Of a DNA stretch of 64,000 nt, positions 34,196-45,844 are shown in pieces (position 1 is the first letter of the stretch; the number at the start of each line of letters is the position of its first letter). The DNA lies in assembly GCA_035610835.1 (NCBI GenBank), contig CM069459.1:30912366-30976365 (forward strand), read 5' to 3'. This stretch comes from Ophiura sarsii (Eukaryota; Echinodermata; Ophiuroidea; Amphilepidida; Ophiuridae). The notes beneath the pieces were generated by a model. The model searched no databases and was not told where the DNA came from. It worked only from the letters and a program-made list of their open reading frames with translations. A program made the translations under genes and the position numbers.

Positions 34196-34476
34196 GAGCC
34201 AAGGTCATGCGCGGAGTGCCCATATCCTATCTCTCCTTGGCGTTTGGACCAGACTCCTCCTTGTAATGTTCGCTGTGGGGTCCGCCACTTCGCACAACGA
34301 GTCTGTTTTACCTTCCCTACATTAATTAATGCCGGTACCAATTTATACACCTAGGTGAAGAGAAGCAAGCACGGTAAGGTGCCTTGCCCAAGAACACAAC
34401 ACGCTGGCCACAACGGTACTCGAACCCTAAACCTTTGTTTTGTGGAGCGAGAACATATCCGCTGGACCACGCGTGC
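34196..34476 (-). mobile_element. tRNA-derived SINE in degenerate 42-bp array
   Basis: On the minus strand it starts GCACGCGTGGTCCAGCGG (A box-like) and has GGTTTAGGGTTCGAGTACC (B box-like) about 30 bases on, then TCTTGGGCAAGGCACCTTAC and CAGGTG-like TAGGTGTATAAATTGG. A tRNA head followed by a body of this kind is common in tRNA-derived SINEs of marine invertebrates (from memory). ACACCAAACA on both sides could be a target duplication, but the array itself repeats this phrase. Confidence 0.65.
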
Positions 34477-34479
34477 CTG

Positions 34480-34735
34480 ACACCAAACATAATCGTGAAT
34501 ATGATCAGTGTAATCGTGTAGTACCAAACATAATCGTGAATATACTCAGTATAATCGTGTAACACCAAACATAATCGTGAATATGATCAGTGTAATCGTG
34601 TAACACCAAACATAATCGTGAATATACTCAGTCTAATCGTGTAACACCAAACATAATCGTGAGTATAATCAGTTTAATTTAATTGTGTAACACCAAACAT
34701 AATCGTGAATATAACCAGGGTTAGCGTGTAAAATA
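34480..34735. repeat. degenerate ~42-bp units right of the SINE
   Basis: Five to six units of the form ACACCAAACATAATCGTG + AATATGATCAGTGTAATCGTGT, an older variant of the minisatellite. Confidence 0.8.
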
Positions 34736-34767
34736 AGACGTGGTCGTCTTAACCTGTTTAATTAGCA

Positions 34768-34770
<3 letters not shown>

Positions 34771-34798
<28 letters not shown>
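34771..34798. repeat. poly-G tract (28 G)
   Basis: Uninterrupted G run at the right end of the satellite region. Exact length is uncertain in any assembly. Confidence 0.85.
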
Positions 34799-35747
34799 TA
34801 AGTGCTATTAATCATAATATCTCCTAAGGAAGGTTTGACAAGTCTATCTTATGTTTAAATAAATGCGCTGAGTCCAATACAAAAAGTCAATCTTATTGAC
34901 TTTTCTTTTGGGAAAAAAATCAGATTCTTGCTGCAGATGTTTTCATGAGCTTATCTCAGGTAAAAAAGGACCCAATTTCCATAAAAACTACACTTATTGG
35001 ATTAACTTGAGAATATAGGTAATTTCGGACATTGTTTAAAAAGGTCAACTTTTACCATATTTTGAGTAAAAAGACAGAATCTTGGTATGAACATTTTCAT
35101 ACGCCTATCTAAGGTTAAAAAGTGGACCTGACTCCATCAGAATATTCTTATTGGCCTAACTTGTGAAATCTTGGTCATTTAGAATTTGTTAACCCTTGTT
35201 TGACCAAAAACCGAATAAAAAGATAAAAAGAACTTATAGTAGGCCTATTATAGTTATAACAATAATGATTTGAGAAAGAAGTGAATAATTGTCATTATCC
35301 AATGATTATAAAAACACGTAATACAAATTTCAACTTTTTTTTCCACAATAGTCGCACTTGTGTGCCTTATTTTTTAAAAATATTTTGTATTTATTTATCG
35401 CCACTTATCAATATTACATTGTACATACATTCTTTTACATAGCATAATTTCTATTCATCATTATAAACACTTACTTACTTGATCTATCCTTAAAATTGAT
35501 TTCAATATATATCATGCTAATGTTGCATAATAATATATCAAATTGTATAGTAATATGACTACAAGCTACATTTATGTCAGTTGTCTAACTCTGAGTTCAT
35601 GCAATAATAATGCAACAACATTTGGATGCTTTCATTATTTAAACTTGCTAATGCACATTTTGGCCACAGAAATAATCGTATTGCTTACATTATTACATTT
35701 CTTGTTACTCTTAAAATAACCAAAAAGAATATCTGTCGCAGATACTT
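34799..35747. other. unassigned AT-rich stretch
   Basis: Two halves (34830-35010 and 35040-35190) share phrases such as AAAAAGTSAA, CAGATTCTTG/CAGAATCTTG and TTTTCATRMGCYTATCT, so an ancient tandem duplication of about 170 bp is likely. No gene seen. Confidence 0.4.
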
Positions 35748-36308
35748 TTACTTTTCCCCTGTTACGTCAGAGAGTATTGTATTAATTTCTAACCATACTT
35801 TTCTTATATTCTTGCAGTGAAAGAAAAAATGTTCTAGATACTCTTTTTCGTTACATGTTTCACATAAGTCATTATTAGCTTTACCCAGTTTAAGTATATA
35901 GTAAGATTCTATTCGGATAAATATTGCAAAGTATTTTCCAATTCATAGTTACCAGTTTGGCTTCTTTATTGAACATGTTGCATTTCTCCATATATCACTC
36001 CACTGAAAAATATAGTTGGGGAATTTTGTCTCCCAAAAACGTTCAATTATTGGTTTAACTTCTATTTTTGATATCAATATGCTACGCACAGTTTTAGAAT
36101 TATATTTTTCTATTGGCAGGAAAGCAGAATTGATCATAAGACCAATCGTATGTTTAACAGTTTTGTTTGGCTTGATTCTTTTTTCCCAGTTTTTTGGGAC
36201 TGCTGATTTTACTGTTATATAATGTAGCATAATTTCTCCAGGCCTTTTAATTTTCTTACTTATTTCTGACAACATATTTAATAACATATAATACATGTAC
36301 TTCAACAA
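35748..36308 (-). pseudogene. Tx1/L1-like LINE ORF2 3'-end relic, copy 1
   Basis: Minus-strand frames give KIEVKPIIERFWETKFPNY and FQWSDIW, then after a frame change LCETCNEKEYLEHFFFHC and KNIRKVW. The order KPI..FWE..F....F.W..IW followed by C..C.E.E...H.F..C....W is that of the C-terminal region and CCHC finger of L1/Tx1-type LINE ORF2 proteins. The RT domain is absent and frames are broken, so this is a 5'-truncated dead copy. A related relic is at 46870-47330. Confidence 0.65.
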
Positions 36309-36840
36309 ATAAATATTGTAATTTTCGTGTGATTAAATTTTTGTGTAATTACATTTTCGCAGGATTAAAATTGTCAGGCAATTACATTTCGCGCGATATC
36401 ATTCTTAATAATTTTTTTGTGTGGTTTAATTTTCGGGCAATTCAATTTTCGCGTGATGACTGATGAAACAATTAGCAGGTTTCATGAGGGGGGTGTTAAA
36501 TGAGATAGGTACAGGGCAGGGGTACCAAAATATTTAACAAAATATAATACATGTACTTCAACAAATAAATTTTGTAATACTCGTGTGATTAAATTTTCGC
36601 AGGATTAAAATTTTCGGGCAATTACATTTTTCGCGCGATAAGATTAAATTTTCGCGTGATGAAACAATTGGAAGATTTTATGAGGGGGGATATCAGGGTG
36701 TTATAAGAGATAGGTACTGGGAAGGGGTACCAAAATATTTAATAAAATATTATACATTTCGCATGATTACATTTTCGGGCAATTAAATGTTCGCGCGATG
36801 AAACAATTGGCAGGTTTTATAGGTGTTATCGGGAGTGATA
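36300..36840. repeat. imperfect ~190-250-bp tandem repeats with CGTGATTA/CGGGCAATTA phrases
   Basis: Three units share ATAATACATGTACTTCAAC or variants, CGTGTGATTAAATTTTCG, TCGGGCAATTACATTT, GCGCGATGAAACAATTGG and AGATAGGTAC. The same family recurs at 39940-40430. Confidence 0.65.
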
Positions 36841-37052
36841 AAGAGATATATATTTGCCCTAACTCTTTACCTATGAGTCAAGTAGTATTTCCATACCCAT
36901 CACATTATTTCAAATGTGTATAGTGGCAGTTCAAAGGCATTTAATATGAGACGGTGGATATGATTATGCCCTAAAAAGGTTGGGTAATGAGGCAACATAA
37001 AAAACTACAACATAAAACTGTCCCTATCTTCCCCGTTTTACGGTTCACCTAA

Positions 37053-37519
37053 GGGACCGTTCATTATTTATGGCAGATGGCGGTTGGGACAAATTCGAGA
37101 CTTGTATGTCAAAGTTACCTACCCCTCCCCCTACAGCTGACACTGAAATTTACATGACACCCCCCCCCCCCCCCCTGATAACCAGTATCTTTTTACACCC
37201 CCCTCCTCAAACCTCTCCTTATAAGATTTTTTTCCAACAGATCGTCCGACTCCGAGCCCGAGGCTCCGAGGCATAGAAAAGATTTGCTGTCCTGAAGTCG
37301 TCTCATAGTAAATGTTATAGAAGTAAAAATGGCATTTACACTCCAAATATAGCCTCTAAAAAATCACCCCAATCTTTATAATTTAAAAAGGTTACACCCC
37401 CCCTGTTTAAGAATAAAAGATTACAACATATTTCAACAACATATGAAAGTAACATGACCAACCCCCCATCCCCCTATAGTTTACCCAACACCCCGGCATC
37501 ATAAATAATGAACGGTCCC
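37053..37519. mobile_element. 467-bp MITE with 20-bp inverted ends and TAA flanks
   Basis: GGGACCGTTCATTATTTATG at both ends in inverted orientation, with TAA immediately outside each end (37050-37052, 37520-37522). A 3-bp TAA target site is characteristic of PIF/Harbinger transposons. The interior is C-rich with a poly-C run; no transposase. Confidence 0.75.
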
Positions 37520-37522
37520 TAA

Positions 37523-38209
37523 TGTATATACATTGCGCCGCACTGGTTGTATGTGCAAATATTGTATTGAGAAATACATTAAAAATAAGATTGATAAACA
37601 ATTTGATAAAATCAAACGAATTTAATAACCGTTCAGAAAATTCACATTAATTTCCACGGCATTTTAATAGCGATGGGTATAGAGATATCGATATGGGTAG
37701 AGTATACACCAAGGTATGGCGATATAATAAAATAACCTGTTAATGGCTTTAGAATAAGCGTCCCCTCCCGCTTCCATTTTTGGTCTACTTTTTCTTCTTT
37801 TTATTTCAGTCATAACATATTTCTTCCGGTGTTTCAGAGTTTATAAAGATGTAATAAGTTTGTATCTTCCTTTTATGTAATTTTGTAGAGACCAACCCCT
37901 CAGAACCATGACATAAAATTGTAAAAATGGGCCTCCTCCTTTTTTAGGTTCATAAAAGTGTATCGCTAATTAGGGAACAAATGAAAAACAAAAAGGGCCT
38001 CATTTTTTAGAATAAGTCAGGACCCTCAACATGTTGTTATTTTTAATTTGCCTAGCTCTATCAAAGTTCTATTACATTATAGGAACAGCAATTGCCTCTT
38101 CCAGATTGTGCTAAAAGCACTGTACTGTAGACCGGACTGTATAGAATACACATTCACATGGGATGGTCAGTGTTCACATGCAGCAAAGCACAGATAGTCA
38201 AGAAAACTT
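37523..38209. other. unassigned AT-rich stretch
   Basis: No open frame with a recognisable domain and no clear repeat seen. Confidence 0.4.
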
Positions 38210-38352
38210 TTTAAAGTTTAGACAGAAAGAGGTCAAAGGTCATTACAAATAAGCTTGGTGACAATAAACGTATGGGTAACATGGGGTGTACACACATTGA
38301 CCTCTAATGACCCCTACATGACCTTTGACCCTTTCTGTCAACACTTAAAACT
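38210..38352. repeat. inverted repeat with GACAGAAAG..GGTCAAAGGTCAT arms
   Basis: TTTAAAGTTTAGACAGAAAG and GTCAAAGGTCAT at left pair with the right arm ATGACCTTTGACCC...CTTAAAA; ~75-bp centre. Could be a small MITE; ends not defined. Confidence 0.5.
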
Positions 38353-38807
38353 ATTTATTGCTGTTTTGGGAATAACACAATCTGAGGCAATCTGAGAATC
38401 AATCGATGGCGGTCAATCTGAGGATCTTTACAATGGCGGTCTGTGGACAGGTAATAAAAAGTAGGAGAAATGTGTAACTTTGCACAGGGACTTAGTAAAG
38501 ATGTCTGAAGGATCACATAACAAAATTAAGTTTCTGGCTCCTTCACTTCTGGGTGTTTTCTAAAACTTTATGATACCCCCTCGTACATGTACATGTACCA
38601 TACCATACACTATGCATGCTGTGAGTACTGCATGCTTTGAGCATGTTGAGTATGGTGCATAGATAATTAACAAGTTTACTTGATTACATAACAGACTGGT
38701 GTAATATTACTACACATACTGACCATGAAGTACTGACCATGCTGACTGGTGTACATGTAGCCTGCACTGCAAACAGTGGCATGCAGTACTATAATCATTT
38801 ACCTGTA

Positions 38808-39012
38808 AAACAACTTAATTTCGCTAGCAATTTAATTTCGCTAAGCGATCTAATTCGCCAAAATTAAATTGCGAGTTATATTATTTATAATGGTTATAAT
38901 CATAATCATAATAGGAAGGTGTTACAAATTAGTGAAATTAAATTGCCGCAAATAGTTTACTAAATGCTAATTCGCTGAATTAAGTTGCTGTGAAATTAAG
39001 TTGATTTATAAA
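38808..39012. mobile_element. ~205-bp palindromic MITE (CAACTTAATTTCGC)
   Basis: AACAACTTAATTTCGCTAGC at left and its approximate inverse GCTGTGAAATTAAGTTGAT at right, with repeated AATTCGC/GCGAATT words between. AT-rich, non-coding. Confidence 0.55.
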
Positions 39013-39357
39013 AGACTTAAGATCGCACTTCAAGTATTTATAGTATTCATATTATTCAATAGCACAAATGTTCATGTGCATTTATTTATATTTACACTTT
39101 GTATTTCTTGATTGACAATTTAATTATCAGGTTAGAGGTTAGACATACTTTCTCTTCAACAAACAATTAGGTATTAAGTATTACAGAAATGAATCAAATC
39201 ACGAAAATAGCTTACTGCAAAAAATATAATTGTAAATATATGGAACTAATTTAATAATTTTCCACTGGGCTTGGTTTTTGTTTTGTATAGGAGGAACAAT
39301 AAAGTCATGTTTTGTAAAAGGCAGGCACATTATACGTATACCATATCAATGTGAGAA

Positions 39358-39379
39358 CCCCCCCCCCCCCCCCCCCCCC
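39358..39379. repeat. poly-C tract (22 C)
   Basis: Homopolymer run followed by ACCCCCCGGG. Confidence 0.85.
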
Positions 39380-39419
39380 ACCCCCCGGGCACCTTATACA
39401 TGTAGGATGAAGGGAATAC

Positions 39420-39872
39420 AAGACAGACAATTGTATAAAAATGTGTTTGGAATTCCATACTTTTTTGGCGAAAAGTATTTTGTCCTCTATAGCCATGCCT
39501 CAAGGTTGTTTGGATTATCAGACAATTTTATAAAAATGATTTTGGAAATCCATACTTTTTTGGTCGAAAAACATTTTGTCCTCTATAGGTGCAGCAAGAA
39601 AGAGCACCTGGAATTCCATACTTTTTTGAAGTTTGATCTGGAATTCCATACTTTTTTAAAGTTTGATCTGGAATTCCATACACTTTTCCATACACTTTTC
39701 TGGAATTCCAGACTAAAAAATGAAAAGATAGTTTGTCCTCTATAGGTGCAGCAAGAAAGAGCACCTGGAATTCCATACTTTTTTGAAGTTTAATCTGGAA
39801 TTCCAGACACTTTTCATAGAGGGAGCCATGGAATTCCAGACTAAAAAATGAAAAAATAGTGTGTCCTCTATA
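39420..39872. repeat. clustered CTGGAATTCCATACTTTTTT repeats
   Basis: CTGGAATTCCATACTTTTTT recurs at least six times, with GTCCTCTATAGGTGCAGC and GAAAGAGCACC blocks repeated at ~39586 and ~39742 (about 155 bp apart). The cluster ends directly at a 31-base G run. GGAATTCC is itself palindromic. Confidence 0.7.

Positions 39873-39903
<31 letters not shown>
39873..39903. repeat. poly-G tract (31 G)
   Basis: The longest homopolymer in the window, following TCCTCTATA. A second G run lies at about 40070-40084. Confidence 0.85.
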
Positions 39904-39904
<1 letters not shown>

Positions 39905-39939
39905 CATTATTATCTGGAATAGCCCAATATTATTATTAA

Positions 39940-40430
39940 AGGGCAGGGGTACCAACATATTTAATAAAATATATCATACAAATAAAAGTTGTAATTTTTG
40001 TGTGATTACATTTTCGCATGATTACAATTTGTGGGCAATTAAATATTCGCGCGATGAACATTTTATGGCAGGGGGGGGGGGGGGTGGGTATATATCGGGG
40101 ATGTTTAAAGAGGTACCGGGCGGGGTTACCAACATATTGAATAGAATATAATACATGGACTGTCAAAATAACAGTTGTAATTTTCGTGTGATTTTCGGGC
40201 AATTAAATGTTCGCGTGATGAAACAATTAGCAGGTTTTTTACGAGGGGGTTGGGAATTGGGGGTGTTAAAAGAAATAGGTACATGGCAGAGGTACCAAAA
40301 TATTTAATGAAATATAAACAAGTTTTTTTGCGTGATTACATTTTCGGTCAATTAAATGTTTGCACGATTACATTTTTGCACGATTACATTTTAGCGCGAT
40401 GAAACAATTGACATGTATGTAGGGGGTATT
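39940..40430. repeat. second cluster of CGTGATTACATTTTCG repeats
   Basis: Three units of about 165-185 bp with AAATATAATACATGGACTG-like, GTGTGATTACATTTTCGC and GGGCAATTAAATGTTCGCG words, same family as 36300-36840. Confidence 0.65.
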
Positions 40431-40469
40431 AAAAGAGATAGGTAGAGGGATAGATAGGAAATGAAGGAA

Positions 40470-42586
40470 TATACTTACAAACAGATAAAGCTATAAACTG
40501 TCATCAGTACATATGAGAGAACTACAAAACAGATGAGGATATAAATTGTCATCAGTAGATAGGAGATAAAGGGGTGGACTACAAAAGAGATGGAATCATG
40601 AACTGTCATCAGTAAATGGGTGATATAAGAGTAGTCTAAATAACAGTTGAGGCCGTGAACAGTCATCAGTAGATAAAGGCCTGGACTACAGAGCAGATGG
40701 AGTCATGATCTGTCATCAGTAGATAGGTGGTGAAGGAGTAGACTACATAACAGATGAGACCATGAACAATCATCAGTAAATAAGTGATGAAGGAGTAGAC
40801 TGAATAACAGATGGGACCATGAACTGTCATATATAGGAGATGAAGCAATGAACTACACAACAGATGATACCATGAACAGTCATAGATAGAAGATGAAGCA
40901 ATGAACTACACAACAGATGATACCATGAACAGTCATAGATAGAAGATGAAGCAATGAACTACACAACAGATGGGACCATGAACAGTCATAGATAGGAGAT
41001 GAAGCAGTGAACTACACAACAGATGATACCATGAACAGTCATAGATAGGAGATGAAGCAGTGAACTACACAACAGATGATACCATGAACAGTCATAGATA
41101 GGAGATGAAGCAGTGAACTACACAACAGATGGGACCATGAACAGTCATAGATAGGAGATGAAGCAATGAACTACACAACAGATGGGACCATGAACAGTCA
41201 TAGATAGGAGATGAAGCAGTGAACTACACAACAGATGAGGCCATGAACAGTCATAGATAGGAGATGAAGCAATGAACTACACAACAGATGGGACCATGAA
41301 CAGTCATAAATAGGAGATGAAGCAGTGAACTACACAACAGATGGGACCATGAACAGTCATAGATAGGAGATGAAGCAGTGAACTACACAACAGATGGGAC
41401 CATGAACAGTCATAGATAGGAGATGAAGCAGTGACCTACACAACAGATGGGACCATGAACAGTCATAGATAGGAGATGAAGCAGTGAACTACACAACAGA
41501 TGATACCATGAACAGTCATAGATAGGAGATGTAGAGTAAACTACAAAACAGATGAGGCCATGAACAGTCATCAGTAGATAGGTGAGCAAGGAATACAAGT
41601 GGACTGCATAACAGATGGGGCCATAAACAGTCATCAGCAGATAGGATATGAAGGAGTATACTTTCAAACAGATAAAGATAGGTGATAAAGGAGTGGACTC
41701 ATGAAAAAGTATACTCCTAAATCAATAGAGCTGTCATCAGTAGATAAGAGAGGACTACTAAACAGATGATGAACTGCCATCGATAGTTAAAAAAAAATGA
41801 ATGACTGCACTACATAACAGATGACTGCACTACATAACAGATGACGCCATCAACAATCATCAGTAGATAGAAGATGAAGAAGTGAACTACTAAACAGATG
41901 AAGCCATGATCTGTAATCAGCAGATGGAAGATGTAGGAGTGTCTACAAGAAATATGAAGCCATCAAAAATTATCAGTAGCTATGCGAGGTGAATTACAAA
42001 ACATACAACAATAAACCATCATCAGTAAATAGGAGATAAAAGAGTGGAACACAAAACAGATGGAGTCATGAGCTGTCATCAGTAGATAATTATGAGAAGT
42101 GGACTACATATCAGATGATGCCGTGAACAGTCCCCACTAGATAGAGATGAAGGAATAGACAATACAAAAGAGATGAAACTATGAACTGTCATTACTTATA
42201 TAAGATGTAGGTGTGGTCTACAAGACAGATGAAGCCATCAACTATCATCAGTAGATAGGATGGGACTACAAACTAGTAAAGCTATGAACTGTCATCAGTA
42301 GATAGGAGGTGAATTACAAAACAGACGTAGAAATCAACTGTCACCAGTATAGATAAAAGAAAGCACAACACAACGAATGGAGTCATGAACAGTCATCAGT
42401 AGATAAGTGATAAGAAGGGCACTACATAACAGATGTGGCCGTGAACAGTCATTAGTAGATAGGAAATGAAGGAGTGAAAATCAAAACAGAAGCCATACAC
42501 TACCATCAGAACATGGGCAATGAAGGAGTGGTCTACATAACAAATGAAGCCATAAACAGTCATCAGTAGATAGGAGATGAAGGAGT
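40470..42586. repeat. 53-bp minisatellite, main part
   Basis: Core (about 40850-41530) of near-perfect 53-bp units containing CATGAACAGTCATAGATAGG, AGATGAAGCAGTGAACTAC and ACAACAGATGGGAC; both flanks are older degenerate units reading CAGTCATCAGTAGATAGG. 53 is not a multiple of 3 and no long frame results. Confidence 0.9.
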
Positions 42587-42594
42587 ACACTACA

Positions 42595-44387
42595 CAGGGG
42601 TGCAAAAAGTTGTTTCTTCCTCAGGAGCATGGTTCTAAGAATCAAGATTTCCTCAATCAAACCGGGACCATGGTAACATAAAATAACTTCTGCATCACGT
42701 CAAAAGCAGGAATGTTAATATAATATTAGTTGTGTTGTCACATAAATCAGCTTAATATCTACTATATATTTATTATGACAACGAAATGATGACCTCCCAG
42801 GAGGGTACATCATTGAAAACTGTGCGTTGTTGTCATTTCAGGCTTTCTCCGGTGGAGGGGGGGGGGGGGGGCAAGTTTTTCCATTTGTCCGAATGACTAC
42901 ACGCCTTTTTCGAGATTATTTGTTTGCAGAAAACATGCGATATGTATTCACTATTCAGTGAATTTGACCAAAATTATGTTACATTTGGCTTTGAACAAGC
43001 TTTGAAATGATACCCTTGAAATATGCGCGCGTAGCGCGCGAGAAAAAAACTATTTGTTTATTAAATTGGTGTCGATTCAACCGATTGCTCCTTAAAATTG
43101 GATAGAAAAGAAGTAAAATTCCTTCAATTTAAAGGGGCATTGAGAGATACGTATGGGAATGCGCCCTCAATTATCCTAGAAATCAGTTTTTTTGCATCAA
43201 AGTATTACTTAGGCGATATACTAACTACCATCTGAAACAGTTTACCAACATTCGCCGTTTATTATATAATATTTCATGATTTTCTTAGTTTCAATATCAT
43301 CATATCGAAACTCAGGTGCTGAATTCGGAAATCGTTTTATTCACAGACTTTCGCGGCAAATCTCAACCCGGAAGTGCCGTTATTTGCTTATTTTGGCATG
43401 AAGGCGATGTCGGAATTGTATGACTTTTTGGATTTGGACTATGTTGATGATTATCTTTACGTTATTTGCTCATTTAGTATATCGATACATCTCTCAATGC
43501 CCCTTTAACAGAATGGGTGCTGCTTCGGCAACCGAATGATAGCAGAGTCGTGGGGGCCATGGACCCGATTCGTTAGCAGGTCCGTTTTAGGTTTTTCGCT
43601 TACATCACAGTGTACATGTACTTTGTTTAACTTTCAACATTTTTTGCATTATAAGGATTTTTTGTAAATGTGACTGTCAATTTGGTCTTGTCTTTCTTGT
43701 TTGTCCATTTAGCAAAATATTATATCTCAAATCTGAGATATTGGTCAGCTGCTGTCCTTTAGTCATCTCCATTCGTGTTACTTATTTCTTTTGATGTTGA
43801 TGATTCCATTTCCTCAAACTTAACTACTTTACAACTTGTTTTTTCTTCTTTTAATACTGGTTCTTCTTTGTTCTTTGTATCTCATCGATCCAATATTATT
43901 TCCTCAAGGTTTTCCAGGTCATCCTAAACAGCTCTTGCTTCAATAGTGCTGCATTGATAAATTGAATTTCCTTTGGCTCAAAGGTCGGAACCCTCCTTGT
44001 ATCTCAGATATTCTCCGTTATTTCCACCTCACCACTCGACTCGCATCTTTTCACTGTTTTCATTGAATGCCTGTCCCGATGATAATTGTAAATTTCCTCA
44101 AATATGAGTTGCATCGTATTGTCCCTACATGTATTCCCATGTTCAACTGGTTCATAATGTACTATTCGTCAGGCTTTTCCTCTCTTTTCATTTTCCCTTC
44201 TTTTTTCCCCTTTTCCTCTTTCTCTTTTCTCTCCTCTTTTTTCTCTCTTCCCTCTTTTTTCTCTTTCTTCTCTTTCTTCTTTCTTTCCTCCTTTTTCTCC
44301 TTTTTTAGGCACTGGCATGATTTCCTCAATTTGCACTGTTGCTTCCTGGGAGTGGTGCTCCCCGCTCCCGCACTTTTTGCATCCCTG
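42595..44387. mobile_element. 1793-bp hAT-like non-autonomous transposon
   Basis: Ends CAGGGGTGCAAAAAGT and, inverted, CAGGGATGCAAAAAGT (15 of 16 identical), flanked by the perfect 8-bp duplication ACACTACA (42587-42594 and 44388-44395). An 8-bp duplication with CAGGG..GCAA ends is the hAT signature. It is inserted in the 53-bp minisatellite. The interior has a poly-G run (~42858), a GCGCGCGTAGCGCGCG palindrome, a nested TTAA MITE and a pyrimidine-rich stretch (44180-44310). I see no transposase frame. Confidence 0.85.
43133..43504. mobile_element. 372-bp TTAA MITE nested in the hAT-like element
   Basis: AGGGGCATTGAGAGATACGT at left and AGGGGCATTGAGAGATGTAT inverted at right, with TTAA on both sides (43129-43132, 43505-43508). 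piggyBac-like target site. Confidence 0.8.
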
Positions 44388-44395
44388 ACACTACA

Positions 44396-44960
44396 TAGCA
44401 GATGAAGCCATGAATTGTCATCAGCAGATAGGAGATGAAGGAGTGCACTTTATAACAGACAAAGCCATGAACTGTCATCAGTAGATAGGAGGTGAATCAA
44501 AAAGATGAAGAAATAAACTGTCAGTAGATAAGAGATAAAGGAATGGACTACACAATAAATGGACTCATGAACAATAATCAGTAGATAAGTGATAAGAAGG
44601 GCACTACATAACAGATGTGGCCGTGAACAGTCATCAGTAGATAGGAGATGAAGAAGTGATTTACAAAACAGATGAAGCCATGAACAATCATTAAAACATG
44701 GGCAATGAAGGAGTGGTCTACATAACAAATGAAGCCATGAACAGTCATCAGTAGATAAGAGATGAATGAGTGCACTGTATAACAGACAAAGCCATGAACA
44801 GTCATCAGTAGATAGGAAATGAAGAAGTGCACTACATAACAGATGAGGCCACGAAAAGTCGTAAGCAGATAGAAGATGAAGCAGTGGATTGCAAACAGAT
44901 GAAGCCATGAACCGTCAACAGTAGATAGGAGATGAAGGAGTGGACAATATAACAGATGAT
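44396..44960. repeat. 53-bp minisatellite, part right of the hAT insertion
   Basis: About eleven degenerate units (CAGTCATCAGTAGATAGGAG, GAAGCCATGAAC) continuing the array split at 42587. Confidence 0.8.
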
Positions 44961-45535
44961 TGTCCACTGCAGTACCATTTCGCCCATAGTGTGTAACTAA
45001 AAGTCACTAAAAGCGAAATGATATTACAATGCCCATCATCAATACTGTTATCCCATGCCATCATCAATACCAGCACACAATTTTGTATGCCACCAACTCA
45101 GGAGATAAAGCAGTAGTTCAGTGACATAAAAGGTAAAAGTCGCAATATACAGTCATGATGTTACATTGCTTTTTAGCTGAGCATCAATTCTAATGAGCTA
45201 ATTATATTGCTATCACTATGTAATATTTAATTTCTTCCATCCTTCAAATACAAATGCTTATAGAGTCAATATTTCCAAAATAAACAAACCTGTTGCACAT
45301 TAATGTGAAACTTAAATGTAGGAGCTTATATAATCATTTATATCTTCCAAATAATATGTCAACATACAACAGAGCAAATAACAAATAAGTCTACGAAGTC
45401 ATAAACAACCATGAAACTATACCAACAAACCAAACCCAGTTAGGTTTTGTCCAAAATCATACAAACCTTCAAATCCAACAACCGCGAAAGCCGAGAACCG
45501 CGCAAGCCGAGAACCACTCTAGTGTTATAAATTAA
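44961..45535. other. unassigned spacer
   Basis: AT-rich, no gene seen. A short doublet CGCGAAAGCCGAGAACC / CGCGCAAGCCGAGAACC lies at 45483-45514. Confidence 0.4.
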
Positions 45536-45779
45536 CCCTAACACTCCTGGTGCAAAAAAAACACGCACAACAAGAGGTGCCACGCCCCGGGGCTCGAACC
45601 CACGACCTCTCGGTTACAAGTCGAACGCTCTACCAACTGAGCCACGGGGGGAGCTATGCTGGGCGAGTGTATTCGCCCAGCTATGTAGCCCGGGGACATT
45701 ATTTCACCCAAAAACCTCAGCGCCAGGTGGAACCGACAGGCTGGGAAATGAGATTTCATGGGGTGCGGGGCTGTAAGGG
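45536..45779. mobile_element. TTAA element carrying tRNA-Thr-like module, unit 1
   Basis: CCCTAACAC at left and CCCTTACAG inverted at right, with TTAA outside each end (45532-45535, 45780-45783); 244 bp. The tRNA-like module lies inside on the minus strand, not at an end as in a SINE. First of three tandem units with a period of about 308 bp. Confidence 0.7.
45579..45651 (-). pseudogene. tRNA-Thr(TGT)-like pseudogene, unit 1
   Basis: 73 bases fit a cloverleaf: D arm GCTCAGTTGGTAGAGC, anticodon loop CTTGTAA (anticodon TGT), T arm GTGGGTTCGAGCC, A and B boxes intact. The acceptor stem (CCCCCCG against GGCGTGG) has three mismatches and the anticodon stem one, so it is unlikely to be a working tRNA, though pol III promoter boxes are present. 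Confidence 0.75.
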
Positions 45780-45844
45780 TTAATCAAGGTAGAATTAGAG
45801 AAAAAAAGTGAAAATTAAAAAAAAAGAAAAAAATCGTTCATTAA

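Noticed and set aside
44067..44405. Ser/Phe-rich membrane protein
   Set aside because: The frame is a translation of a pyrimidine-rich tract inside the hAT-like element.
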